NCBI GenBank assembly: GCA_002811645.1
Contig: PDIP01000078.1
Coordinates: 72,421 to 130,944, forward strand
Source: Corallochytrium limacisporum
Taxonomy: Eukaryota > Opisthokonta
Direction: 5' to 3'
DNA: 58,524 nt
The position numbers were made by a program, and so were the translations under genes. Numbering within the stretch: the stretch's first letter is position 1; every line of letters begins with the position of its first letter. Shown here one piece after another: positions 18,601 through 28,002 of this stretch. Under the pieces are notes generated by a model, which saw only the letters and a list, made by a program, of their open reading frames with translations, was not told the origin of the DNA and did not search any database.

Positions 18601-21314
18601 GCCGTACCATTCTGGAGTTCTTGGCCAACAAGACTCGCATCGTGGTGACGCACCAGACAGGCCTGGCCGTCCCTGCCTCCGACCGTGTGATTGTTATGGA
18701 AGACGGACGCGTTGCCTACCAAGGCCCGACCGGATCCCTTCCACAAGCATTTAAAGAGAAGCTGGTGCAAGCTCACGGTGGCGACGCTCATAAGAAGTCC
18801 AAACACGTCGCTGAAACACCGTCAGAAGAAACGGAGACGCCTGTTGATACCGAATCTGAGGTAAGCATTAGCGGCAAGGAAGCCAGGGAGCGCGAGTATT
18901 TTGAAGCTCAACTGGTTGTGAACGCATCACAATTCAGCAGGGCTGTCGGTGAAGAGGAACGTGCCCGCGGCACCATCGCCTACGAAACGTACGCCACATA
19001 TCTATCGGCTGCTGGTGGGGCGCCCTATTTGCTGGCTCTGATACCTCTTTTCGTGCTGGCACAGGGCGCCCAGGCCCTCCAATCCATGTGGCTACGCTAC
19101 TGGATCGATGCAATGAGTAGGGAGAAGAACGCCGACGACGACGGTCTGCACATTGGGAGCAAGGACTGGTACCTGACCATGTACATTATCATCAGCGTTA
19201 TGGCCATGCTACTCCTGCTCGGTCGGTCGCTCATCACCGCTGTGGGCAGTGTGAACGCCTCAGTTAGCATGCACACGGCCCTACTTCGCCGTATCATGTC
19301 AGCCCCCATCTCTTTCTTTGATTCCACTCCACTTGGCCGCCTCATTAATCGTTTCGGTAATGACATCGCTGAGATTGATCAAATGGTTTTCCCTGCCATC
19401 ACTACGTTTTTCCAGTGCTGTTTGCAGCTCATTACGGTCGTGGGCATTGTGGCCATGGGCGTACCGCTCTTCTTGGTTGCCTTCATCTTCATTGCCATCT
19501 GGCTTGTGGACATTGGGCGTACTTATCTGCGCTCGTCCCGAGAACTGAAGCGCTTGGATGCAATCTCCAAGAGTCCGACATATGCGCTGTTTACGGAGAC
19601 GCTACAAGGCGGACCTACTGTGCGTTGTTACGACGGTGCTGCCGAGCGCTTCAACAGTGAAAACTACCGGCGCCTGGACGTCAACCACAAGGCCTTCCAT
19701 TTCCTGTGGGCATCTAACCGATGGCTTGCGTGCCGCCTGCAACACGTCGGTGCCACCGTATCTCTAACCGCCGGTCTCCTGGCTGTCTACTCAGTTGGAT
19801 CCTTGAGCCCTGCTTTGGTTGGTCTCTCTCTGAGCTACGCATTGCAGTTCACTGATGCCGTGCTGTGGATTATTCGATTCCAGGCCATGGTCGAGATGGA
19901 GATGAACTCAGTCGAGCGTGTCGTCGAGTACTCCACAGTTGATGTTGAGAATGCGGAGCCGAGCAAGGTCGCCCTGCCCCCAAAGTGGCCCCAGGCAGGT
20001 GCCATTGAGATCCGTGATTTGTGGATCGGCTACAAACCAGTCTCCGATAGCCGCAGCTCCAATGGAGATGATAAAAAGCAGCGAGTGCCCAAGGACGCGG
20101 AGCAGCGTCTGAGGGAAGGTGGCACCGTGCCTGGCGGCAACAGTGGTCCATCTACGACCGCGGCCTATGCCCTCAAGGGCATTACCCTGACCATTCCGGC
20201 CGCGTGCAAGGTCGGGGTGGTAGGTCGCACCGGAGCTGGCAAATCGACGATGGCCATGTCCCTCTTTCGTTTGGTAGAGCCAGCCCGCGGGACATTCCTG
20301 ATTGACGGCATTGACTGCCTAGAAGTAAGCCTGAAGGACCTGCGTCGTGGCATTGCCATCATTCCCCAAGATCCTACTCTCTTTTCCGGTACGGTCCGGT
20401 CCAACCTGGACCCCTTTGGTGAGCACGACGACACGTCTCTGTGGCAGGCTCTTCGAAAAGTGCATATGGGTGACGTCATTGCCCAGTACTCGCAGGCACT
20501 CAATGCTGATGTTGCGTCCGGTGGTTCCAACTTCAGTCTCGGCCAGCGGCAATTGCTGTGTATGGCCCGTGCTCTGCTGCACCGTTCACGCATTCTGATT
20601 ATGGACGAAGCCACCGCCTCCGTCGATTCTCACACCGACGGTCTTATCCAACACTCCATCCGCCGAGAGTTCAAGCACTGCACCATCATTTGCATTGCCC
20701 ATCGTCTGCGTACCGTGGCCGATTACGATCGCATTCTTGTCCTGGAAAAGGGCGAGGTCTCCGAATACGGCCACCCAAGCGTGCTGCTCGAGGCCGGTGA
20801 GCGCGTCATCGAGGGCATTGACATAGAGACACAACAGCGCCGTAAACGCGAGAACAGTGAGCATCAGCCATACCTCACGGTCGGGGAAGGCGATGAAGAG
20901 CCTTCCGTTTCCACCGAGACATTCCGCACCGCTCGCGGCCCGCAATCGGCTTCGTCAGGTCCGCAATCTTCGCAAACCACTTCTGTGAACCCGGCTGCTG
21001 CCGTCGCAACAAGCGACATCCGGAGCTCCCACTCTCTGCCTGACGTCACCGTCGTGGACGATAGTCAGTACACAGGCGCGTACTATCGTCTATGCCGTGA
21101 GACTGGCGAGTACGAGATTTTGGTGAAGATGTCGCAGGGCATGTCGACGCTGCGGCGCAGCGTGAAGCGTGATATGGTCGACTCCGGCGGCCACCTTGGC
21201 TACGCCCCTAGTTTCCACCAGAGCCCCTCCACACCCGCAATTGAGGAAGCTAGTTACATGGAATTGTCCGAGTACTCTGTGCCGCAGATCACTGGCGACG
21301 TATTGTTCAAGTGA
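15660..21314 (+). CDS. ABCC (MRP-type) full-length ABC transporter
   Basis: A 1,884-residue ATP-driven exporter, expected to move organic anions or glutathione conjugates across the vacuolar or plasma membrane. The order is TMD0 (five predicted helices, about residues 50-270), TMD1, NBD1, TMD2 and NBD2. NBD1 has Walker A GLTGSGKS (847-854), signature LSGGQKQ and Walker B VYILDD, where Asp replaces the catalytic Glu as is usual in ABCC NBD1. NBD2 has Walker A GRTGAGKS (1522-1529), signature FSLGQRQ and an intact LIMDEATASVD. A charged insertion (about 460-560) splits TMD1, and about 240 residues extend beyond NBD2. No intron interrupts the frame. The ATG at 15660 has A at -3; 15741 is an in-frame alternative. 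It is convergent with the PDR transporter. Substrate is not predictable. Confidence 0.95.
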   Translation: MHDWTPAYHQAHQQWQAHSLGVNSGGAMVHLLRNLEPTSLSDDDNVPVSLSEQQLGPIAFFGVGVVSLVVVLGWGFSLMVRVLRQKRASNRSTGVGIGEDSEHAPLLPPNGNTIHPTSIGTQGNSTDGSDKTIWHRRHRLYYTSAYLLTIEAIVSMAWYIMYLSEDKSPTDPLAFTAVIFAGSTILTIPVEYIEWFKYLGRVHRSSQEGNEGRTVTFDNVVASSFRAIGCLSVVVLMLARWYDYGNDGGVSCWFLIAVGLLCLVEALLAILRYSVREWEYEIDPDVSPERYASVISLLYFTWVNPMLEVGLQKSLDIEDVPDLRTRDQSERVHEDYLATYGKEPPSGWFQLAWRTLAVRGRFFALQNSMSLIASTVTFAQPFFLYQIVHFVENYDSGSRGPLWLALLFVFGLFFGKIFETWADGTSYFAGRRVGMAVHSVLVAELYRKALKVDLNATLLKSAAEEDAQLIAQARAERERQMEEADNPWLTPRSGRSSRSHSMSSVGEGEEIPNATARLLPDQQTAASPGNTESKEKNGDQAGATVGEIANLMSVDARKVQELSCYLPYLWTTPVQVCICMTGLYKVLGWPAFVGVALMVVLSPLQMLISMIYSHFQTLLMKRKDERMSVMNEILEGIRIIKLFAWEEDFIEKIEEVRRREVSSVASYMYTSAFSEVIWFGIPSMVSLVTFLTYALCSQEPLTATKAFTALTLFNTLGFPLNVLPAMINEVVMSRVSLNRIVAFLNRAEVQGVPKVQAKASSWPDSNDGTTPGRVIVRNVDFHWHDQDGATTNPPSAVPAGDAMHTILQQAHAPSAPASPARRRGAESFRIRNVTLDFPAGSFTTVIGLTGSGKSSLLQGILGEMPRDNVNSNSKLLIYGSVAYVSQQATILNATIRDNICFGYPWDEKRYYRVLVAACLVNDIASFEGGDLTEIGEKGVTLSGGQKQRVSLARALYSDADVYILDDCLSALDASVGASIMRRTILEFLANKTRIVVTHQTGLAVPASDRVIVMEDGRVAYQGPTGSLPQAFKEKLVQAHGGDAHKKSKHVAETPSEETETPVDTESEVSISGKEAREREYFEAQLVVNASQFSRAVGEEERARGTIAYETYATYLSAAGGAPYLLALIPLFVLAQGAQALQSMWLRYWIDAMSREKNADDDGLHIGSKDWYLTMYIIISVMAMLLLLGRSLITAVGSVNASVSMHTALLRRIMSAPISFFDSTPLGRLINRFGNDIAEIDQMVFPAITTFFQCCLQLITVVGIVAMGVPLFLVAFIFIAIWLVDIGRTYLRSSRELKRLDAISKSPTYALFTETLQGGPTVRCYDGAAERFNSENYRRLDVNHKAFHFLWASNRWLACRLQHVGATVSLTAGLLAVYSVGSLSPALVGLSLSYALQFTDAVLWIIRFQAMVEMEMNSVERVVEYSTVDVENAEPSKVALPPKWPQAGAIEIRDLWIGYKPVSDSRSSNGDDKKQRVPKDAEQRLREGGTVPGGNSGPSTTAAYALKGITLTIPAACKVGVVGRTGAGKSTMAMSLFRLVEPARGTFLIDGIDCLEVSLKDLRRGIAIIPQDPTLFSGTVRSNLDPFGEHDDTSLWQALRKVHMGDVIAQYSQALNADVASGGSNFSLGQRQLLCMARALLHRSRILIMDEATASVDSHTDGLIQHSIRREFKHCTIICIAHRLRTVADYDRILVLEKGEVSEYGHPSVLLEAGERVIEGIDIETQQRRKRENSEHQPYLTVGEGDEEPSVSTETFRTARGPQSASSGPQSSQTTSVNPAAAVATSDIRSSHSLPDVTVVDDSQYTGAYYRLCRETGEYEILVKMSQGMSTLRRSVKRDMVDSGGHLGYAPSFHQSPSTPAIEEASYMELSEYSVPQITGDVLFK

Positions 21315-21642
21315 ATGAAACCCAACACAGAGCAACAAATCTGTGATGACATAATAAATATTAAAAAGACATACCATCGGTTGTGAGGGTCCTATGGGGC
21401 CCGTCACCCACTCACCAGCTTGTGTTGACAATTGCCGCGTTGTTTCCACCTTATGTACAGTGGGACTCAAAACTTAGAGCACTGAAGGTGATCTCATATA
21501 GATTGTGTATGGATATATTGTATGAGCTTTGTGTTCGTGATGTGTAATGTGTGCTTATGAAAAAAGGGTATGATGAGTTTGATCATGCTACATTGTTGCA
21601 TATGATCATGGTGATGGGGCCAAACGTAAGGGCCCTTCAACT
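21315..21642. other. Convergent 3' spacer between ABCC and the PDR transporter
   Basis: A 328-bp AT-richer stretch holding the two 3' UTRs. No gene is seen. The convergent arrangement means transcripts may overlap. Confidence 0.5.
21353..21358 (+). promoter_or_regulatory. Candidate polyadenylation signal AATAAA
   Basis: AATAAA about 39 bases after the ABCC stop codon, in the 328-bp convergent spacer. It is consistent with a poly(A) signal, which is not proven. Confidence 0.4.
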
Positions 21643-24600
21643 TTAGCGGGTACCATGGCGAGCATAGCGAATACCACAGTAGGTGATGGTGCCAAAGATG
21701 AAGATCCAGGCAAACAGGGTGACCAAGTTGGGCCACAACAGGTCCTCACGAATACCGTTGTCATCCAGATACTGCTCACCGTCCACATACTCGCAGTAGC
21801 TGCAGGCTGTGGCATTGAAGGTTTCGTAGTTGGTCAGGGTGGTATCGGTGCCGTAGACGATGTCGTTGTAGTCCTCGCAGGTGCCAGTCGGAGGCGCCTC
21901 AAAGATGACGAGTTCACTTTCGTCACAGGTGAAACTGCCGTCGCGGAGTACCAGGACAGACAGCGAGCTCAGAGCCATGCGGTACGGGTTCATCCAGTAC
22001 AGCCAGATAAAGTAGTCAGGGATACGGGGTTGGATAAGCAGGAAGCCAGCAAACAAGTTGAAGGCGGAAAAGATGGCTGGAGCAAGGTTTTGACCATCCA
22101 GCAAAGTTGGGGACCAGGCTGCAACAGACTGACCAAAGGCGGTGATGGTAATCTGGAAGACCACAAAGAACAGAAGCCACGCAAAGAAGGCACCGGCGCG
22201 TCCATCGGAGTCGAGCTGGTCCTGGAAACCGACCAAGAAGTAAAGAATCGGAGAGAAGACCAGAGCCGCGCCAATGGCAAACGGCAGCTCGGACACAAAG
22301 ACACCGACAAAGTGTGTGAAGTCATTGTAGTAGCCAGACGCCCGTTCACGGTAGAAGACAGCACGTGCAGCAGTGAGCGGGGACATAACCGCCAGAATGG
22401 TAACACCACCAACAATGATGATGTAGTAGTTCACGGCCACTCGGTTGCGCAGATCGGCCTGATTGGAAGTCAGGTTAAGGAAGGTGAGACCCACGATCAA
22501 GGCAATCACAATGGCCTGGAGGAAACGGCTGGTGTTGTACGCAGGGGAGCGAACGTGACGATTCAGTTGGCGTCCGACCTCGGTACGGACCTGGACAGAC
22601 TGAGACACGGCGAAACGGTTCTCGAAGGATACAGGGGTTGCTTCCTGCGGCGGATATGCTGCCACTGCGTCAGTCTTTCCGTCGATGGCATCGCCACCAG
22701 CCTTCTCAGGGTCATTAGAGTCTGAGTATTGGTGCTTAACGCGCGTCTGGTGGGAGCGCCCACGCAAGCGGGTGCGCAGTGCACTGTTGTCTTCAGAGTC
22801 AAGCCAAGTGTGGTGCCAGTTTTGTTCCATGCGGGAACCGACACCAGCTCCAATGACCTTCAGCATGTAATCGGCAGGGTTTTCGTCGCTGGCGGGAGCC
22901 TCGGCACCATTTCCTTCCAGATATTTGATGAGGAGAGTAGATTCATTTCCCAGGGGACCAAAGTATACCATCTGTCCACCGCGCTGCATGAGCAGCAAAT
23001 TGTCAAACATTTCAAAGATTTCAGTGGACGGCTGATGGATGGTGGCAATGCAGGCACGACCAGAGTCGGCGATACGGCGAATGGTACGCATGACGATGAG
23101 AGCAGCCTTGGTATCCAGACCGGAGGTCGGTTCGTCCAGGAAAACAATGGACGGCTTAGCAACCAGCTCAACACCCATAGTTACACGCTTGCGGGTGGCC
23201 AGCGGGAGACCGATGCCAATGTCAGCGCCACCGATGATAGCATCTTCGACGTCCAACAATTCAAGCGTGACCATGGTGTCATAGATGATCTCCTCGCGCT
23301 CCTCGTCAGTTACAGAAGCGGGCAAACGGAGACGGGCGGCGTAGCTGAGGGCTTCACGGACAGAGAAGCGCGGCAGATGAATATCCTGCTGCTCGACGTA
23401 GCCAATAAGACGGTGGAAATTGTCGTCCTGGGGCATACCGTTGACCATGATATCGCCCGAGATGTGGCCGCCAGTCTTGCGTTTGGCCAGGACATCGAGG
23501 AGAGTAGACTTACCAGCACCGGAAGAACCCATCAGAGCGGTGACCGTGCCAGGTTCTACATAACCCCACACGTTGTCCAGCAGGCGCTTCTTGTTGTTGT
23601 AGTCGGAGGGGGCGTCCTTGGGTACGGGAATATCAACTTCATAGACGAGGTTACGCCAGTAGAAGTAGACCGGAGGAAGCTTAAGGTCGCCGACCTGGTT
23701 AGTCTTGAGCACTGTGGTCGTGTTGTCGGACACCTCGTCAGACTCTGGGCCGGTCAAGTTCACCTTGCCCGGTTGCTTGGGGGCGCCGTCATCGGAATAC
23801 TCGCCGCTATTGGAGTGCTCGTTGTCCTCGATGGCAGCCGCAGCGGCGGCCTTGGCCTTGCTAGAGTTGCCCTCCGACACGTAAGCGGCGCCCGCGTGCC
23901 TGCGCTTGAAGACCACAAGGGATTCGTAGGCATTGCCGAATCGCAGCTTGCCGAGAAGGACAGTGCTGATCAGAGCAAAGATCGTGGCATAGGCGAGCAG
24001 GACGAAGAGGTACAGCCAGCGCAGGCCAGCTTCCTCTACAACATCAAAACGTTCGCGAATAAATTCAAGACCGTCGCCGTTGCCAGGGATGGGACAGGCC
24101 TGCAGGGCCGGGTCGGTGTTCACGTTCCCACCCAGGTCGGCCACAGCGGAAGCTGGAGGAACCAGCTCCGACTCGTCACATCCCAGACCGAGACCGGAGA
24201 ATTCGTTGAGCAGCAAGCCAGTGAAGCTGTAGCGCAGGGGTGACGACCAGTAGAGCCAGATGAGCCAGTCCGGGATCGAGAGGCGGGGAATCAGGAAGCC
24301 GGCAAACAGGGCAAAGAGCAGAATAGTGGAACCGGCACCGAGCTGCGCGTACGGAGTGTAGCCGACACCCACAGCCCACATGCGAATGTACCCACTCAAT
24401 GCCACGTCGGTGGCCCAGAAAGCGAGCCAGAAGTAGAAGAAGGCAGCGGCATTGGTGCGGAACCCGACCAAGAAGTACACAATGAATGCAAAGAGACCCG
24501 TTTCTAGCACAGTCCAGGGAATGTCCTCGATGGTCACAGCAGCCACGTATGCTCCAGGACCGTAGAATGATGCGTCTGAATGCTTGTAGTAGACGGCACG

Positions 24601-26760
24601 GCGGTTCATCAGAACGGGAATGAATCCGAAACTGAGCAGAGCAACATAAGACAGCGCAAAGAAGAATAGACCAGCACGGCTGAAGGCACCGACAGCATTG
24701 TCAGGCACGTTCAGGAAGGACAGGGCCAGCAGGATGGCCACAATCAGCATACGGAACAGACGGCGGTAGATGGGGCGTGGATCCTTGCGAATCAGTGTGC
24801 TCTGACGCCAAATCAACAGCTTCAACTGGTGCCAGAAAGTTACTGCATACTGGCTCTCGAAGCCCTTCTTGGCGTCGAAGCACTGGCATTCGGGCAATTC
24901 GGCCACCAGCTGGCTGCGATCATCCAGCACTTTACGCACACGCTTGTGCAGGTCAGACTTCATGTATGCCTTGCGCAGGGTGTCCGCATTAGCGACCATA
25001 CCGTTACGGAGCTGCATGACGGCGCCCTTGTCGACATCAAAGTTTTCGTTCATCTCACTGAAGCTCATGACACTGCCCTGAGAATGCAGACTGGGGCGGC
25101 GGCGGCCACCGTTGATGTCGCCCGTCTCAATGTCTCCGTTGGCCCCCAGGCCAATACCCGGACTGCCCGGTGTGTTCGGTTGGCTCATGGTGACCATAGT
25201 GCGGTAGTGAGCCTTCTGATAGTCCTTGGCACTGCGGTCCCGGATAGCCGTAATGTCAAGACCGATGGTGGACAGGAAGTCGGGCACGGTGCGGCGTGCG
25301 GGTACCTTCAGACCGAGCGTACCAAAGTACGGCACTGCCGCCTTGGGCGGCCCGAAGAATACCTGCTTACCCTCTTTCAGCACCAGCACGTTGTCGAACT
25401 CTTCGTAGATTTCCTTCCGGGCTTGGTACTGAGTTAAAATGACAGTCAAACCCGTGATGCGCGCAATCAGTTTCAGTGTGCGCACAATATCCAGGGCGGC
25501 AGCACTGTCCAGACCATTGGTATATCCGTCCATTACCAAAACTTTGGCACCAGTGACCATGGCCTCGCCAATGCTCACGCGGCGCTTCTCACCACCGCTC
25601 ACACCGCGCAGGAGGTCGTCACCGACCGGTGTATTCCGCACGTGAGACAGACCCAGCATACGCAGAGCATTGTCAATGGTCAGCTGGATCCGCTGCTGGC
25701 GGTTCGGCATATTCAGAGGCGTGCGCATCTCAGCGGCCAGCCGCAGAGTCTCTTCCACAGTCAGAGCCGGAAGATGCACGTCCTCCTCGGCGACATGAAT
25801 AATGCGGGGGCGGTACTTGTCAAATTCATTTTTCTCGCCATTGTAGTAGATGGCACCTTCAATGCGCTTGAAGGCACTGTGCTTGCCAGCCAGGGCCTGC
25901 AGCAGAGTAGTGCAGCCACTGCCGGGTGGTCCCAGCACCAGCACCATCTGTCCGGCCTTTGCGTAGCCTTCAAGGCCGCTCACCAATGAACGTTCGAGTT
26001 GACCCCGGCGGCCCCGGGGCTCCTCGTAGCCCATGCCCTCCTTGCAGTGGCGATAGGTCTTTTTGATCGAGTGCTTGATATTGTGGAAGGTGTCACCGAC
26101 CTCGCCCAAGACCTCGCGCTCACGCTCCTCAACGACAATGGACAAGTCATCCCAAGCGACTGTCACGTCGGCAGATTCCCACATATCCCGTCGGGACAGG
26201 TCCTCCAGGCGTTCGTAGTACTCGCTGGTGTCTACGTTGCCCTGCTGGTCCCGCAGCAATTCTCCGAGGCGCAATAGTGAGGCCTGCGTCTGTGTGTCGC
26301 CCCGAGGAAGCTTACCTCCTTCCTTCTCGCGCCTCGTAATCTTCCTGACCTTGTCCAGATATTCACGTATTGACCGGACGGTGGACTGATTCTGGTCTTC
26401 ATAGTCACTGTCACCCTGACTGGCTCCCTGGGCCAGCGGGCTCTTTGAACTATTTCCGCGCTTGCCGATGCCGGCGATGAAATCCTTGAAACTACGCAGA
26501 GAGAGCTGGTTCTGCTGTTCGTTCTGTTCCTCCTCATTGGTGTCCAGGGTATTACCGTGGCGCCCTTGGGAGTGGAGATCGACCAGGCTCCTCACATGGT
26601 CACGGTTCTCCTCTGTATGCGTTTCCGCGGGCTGTTGGACCGACTCGTTGGAGTCTGTTGGGGTGGCATTGTTAGCTGTCTCGTCTTCGGCAACGTCCGC
26701 ATGACTGGTGACTACGAAACGCGGCGCTTTCCGGACGGGTTGCTTTTCATTATCGCTCAT
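21643..26760 (-). CDS. PDR-type full-length ABCG transporter
   Basis: A 1,705-residue pleiotropic drug resistance exporter of the plasma membrane, organised NBD1-TMD1-NBD2-TMD2. The start is the ATG at 26760 (MSDNEKQ...). About 200 disordered, charged residues come first. NBD1 Walker A is GPPGSGCTT (277-285), with Cys283 in place of the nucleotide-binding Lys. NBD1 has a good VSGGE signature but a Walker B of VLVMDGYTNGLDS, with Gly instead of catalytic Glu. NBD2 Walker A (GSSGAGKST) and Walker B (VFLDEPTSGLD) are intact, but its signature reads GLPLATRKRV instead of LSGGQ. This is the same one-canonical, one-degenerate site layout as yeast Pdr5. Each TMD ends in a cysteine-containing extracellular loop. 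Substrate is unknown; the NBD asymmetry argues for a fungal- or Dictyostelium-like rather than plant-like PDR. Confidence 0.95.
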   Translation of the reverse strand: MSDNEKQPVRKAPRFVVTSHADVAEDETANNATPTDSNESVQQPAETHTEENRDHVRSLVDLHSQGRHGNTLDTNEEEQNEQQNQLSLRSFKDFIAGIGKRGNSSKSPLAQGASQGDSDYEDQNQSTVRSIREYLDKVRKITRREKEGGKLPRGDTQTQASLLRLGELLRDQQGNVDTSEYYERLEDLSRRDMWESADVTVAWDDLSIVVEEREREVLGEVGDTFHNIKHSIKKTYRHCKEGMGYEEPRGRRGQLERSLVSGLEGYAKAGQMVLVLGPPGSGCTTLLQALAGKHSAFKRIEGAIYYNGEKNEFDKYRPRIIHVAEEDVHLPALTVEETLRLAAEMRTPLNMPNRQQRIQLTIDNALRMLGLSHVRNTPVGDDLLRGVSGGEKRRVSIGEAMVTGAKVLVMDGYTNGLDSAAALDIVRTLKLIARITGLTVILTQYQARKEIYEEFDNVLVLKEGKQVFFGPPKAAVPYFGTLGLKVPARRTVPDFLSTIGLDITAIRDRSAKDYQKAHYRTMVTMSQPNTPGSPGIGLGANGDIETGDINGGRRRPSLHSQGSVMSFSEMNENFDVDKGAVMQLRNGMVANADTLRKAYMKSDLHKRVRKVLDDRSQLVAELPECQCFDAKKGFESQYAVTFWHQLKLLIWRQSTLIRKDPRPIYRRLFRMLIVAILLALSFLNVPDNAVGAFSRAGLFFFALSYVALLSFGFIPVLMNRRAVYYKHSDASFYGPGAYVAAVTIEDIPWTVLETGLFAFIVYFLVGFRTNAAAFFYFWLAFWATDVALSGYIRMWAVGVGYTPYAQLGAGSTILLFALFAGFLIPRLSIPDWLIWLYWSSPLRYSFTGLLLNEFSGLGLGCDESELVPPASAVADLGGNVNTDPALQACPIPGNGDGLEFIRERFDVVEEAGLRWLYLFVLLAYATIFALISTVLLGKLRFGNAYESLVVFKRRHAGAAYVSEGNSSKAKAAAAAAIEDNEHSNSGEYSDDGAPKQPGKVNLTGPESDEVSDNTTTVLKTNQVGDLKLPPVYFYWRNLVYEVDIPVPKDAPSDYNNKKRLLDNVWGYVEPGTVTALMGSSGAGKSTLLDVLAKRKTGGHISGDIMVNGMPQDDNFHRLIGYVEQQDIHLPRFSVREALSYAARLRLPASVTDEEREEIIYDTMVTLELLDVEDAIIGGADIGIGLPLATRKRVTMGVELVAKPSIVFLDEPTSGLDTKAALIVMRTIRRIADSGRACIATIHQPSTEIFEMFDNLLLMQRGGQMVYFGPLGNESTLLIKYLEGNGAEAPASDENPADYMLKVIGAGVGSRMEQNWHHTWLDSEDNSALRTRLRGRSHQTRVKHQYSDSNDPEKAGGDAIDGKTDAVAAYPPQEATPVSFENRFAVSQSVQVRTEVGRQLNRHVRSPAYNTSRFLQAIVIALIVGLTFLNLTSNQADLRNRVAVNYYIIIVGGVTILAVMSPLTAARAVFYRERASGYYNDFTHFVGVFVSELPFAIGAALVFSPILYFLVGFQDQLDSDGRAGAFFAWLLFFVVFQITITAFGQSVAAWSPTLLDGQNLAPAIFSAFNLFAGFLLIQPRIPDYFIWLYWMNPYRMALSSLSVLVLRDGSFTCDESELVIFEAPPTGTCEDYNDIVYGTDTTLTNYETFNATACSYCEYVDGEQYLDDNGIREDLLWPNLVTLFAWIFIFGTITYCGIRYARHGTR

Positions 26761-27950
26761 ATTTGTGTGATCTAGTCTACAAACTTCGCTTTTTCGAGTG
26801 TTACCCACTCTTTTCTATAATGGGTTTCATTGGGTGTATCTTAATAGGCCAACATGTTTGTTTTTCAAGTACCACGACTGAATTTCCATGCCACTGATCT
26901 CCAAACAAACCCGACAGCAGAAAACAAAACCTTGGTGGCGTCTGAGGCCAAAAACAAAATGGAAGCCAATAACAGGTCTCGCCATTTCCTACTGTGCTCT
27001 GTTTTTAACTTTCTTTTCTTTCTTTCTCACATTGGTGCACTCCTTTGGCATTTTCGGAAAGAAAAAGGACGTGAACTACACGGCGCACATCATCGCTCGT
27101 TTGAGTCGCACACACTGGGACCAACACACACGCACACACCAACGGCGCACCGACGACACCACTTGCTTCCGTCGTACTGTGCTGCCGTGCTGCTGCATAC
27201 GTGCTGTCTCCATATTTTCGCCGTACTTTTAAGCCCAATTTTGAGAATTTCGGTAAACACCCCACCACCCCCTTTTTTCCTTGCCCGTTGCCCGTTCGGA
27301 AGGAAAGGTCTCCTGCATAAAACGAAACAAAAGAAAGGATACCAAGAGATAACGGAAGACACATTCCCCTCTTCCCTCTCCACCCACCTCTCCCCCCCCC
27401 TCCCCCCAAAAAAAAAAGGAAAAAAAAGTTTCTGGAAGCAGGCGAAAGCGAAAGGGTACCGGAGATCTCCAGAATTCACAAGAAAAAGTTTAGCCTCGCC
27501 AAACGAAACATTTTTCTTAGGCCAAATCTGTGCGCCCTGCCTGAGTATTTTTTTTTGCCAGCTTTTCTCCTCTTTGCCGGTCCTTGTTTCCCCCCCCCCC
27601 TTTTCTCCCCCGGAACCTCCACCTTCTCTTCCCGTCTTTTCCTCTCTGTCACTCTCTCCCACTTTTTTTTTTCATTCTCTTTTTCTGATTTAAACCAAAC
27701 CATTTCTCAAGAGGGTTTCCCCTCCTCCTCCTTGCCCTCCCTCCCCCCCCCCTCCTAACCCCACTTCTCCCTTTTTTCATCGTTTGTTCCCGTTTTTGAT
27801 TGACCCATAGCACATTGTTCGTACCAACCACGAGTGGGCCAATGTCATACTAAAACACGTAGAACGTCTTCCCCTCCCCCCCTTTCCAATCCCACCCCAC
27901 ACCTCGCATCACCTGAGAAACGAGGGTTCAAGGGCACGAACGGGACCCCC

Positions 27951-28002
27951 CCCCCGGGGGGCCACACACACACACACACACACTCTCTCTCTCTCTCTCT
28001 CT
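27951..28002. repeat. Compound tract: C(n)G(n), then (CA)n, then (CT)n
   Basis: A C run and G run are followed directly by about eleven CA and about nine CT units. The first ~28 bases of the window have the same order (G run, AC repeat, TC repeat). Confidence 0.85.

Noticed and set aside
22729-24243. 504-codon plus-strand frame
   Set aside because: Antisense shadow of the PDR transporter, caused by codon bias.
26854-27693. 279-codon plus-strand frame beside the PDR gene
   Set aside because: Low-complexity His/Thr/Pro/Phe-rich translation that follows homopolymer tracts, with no domain.
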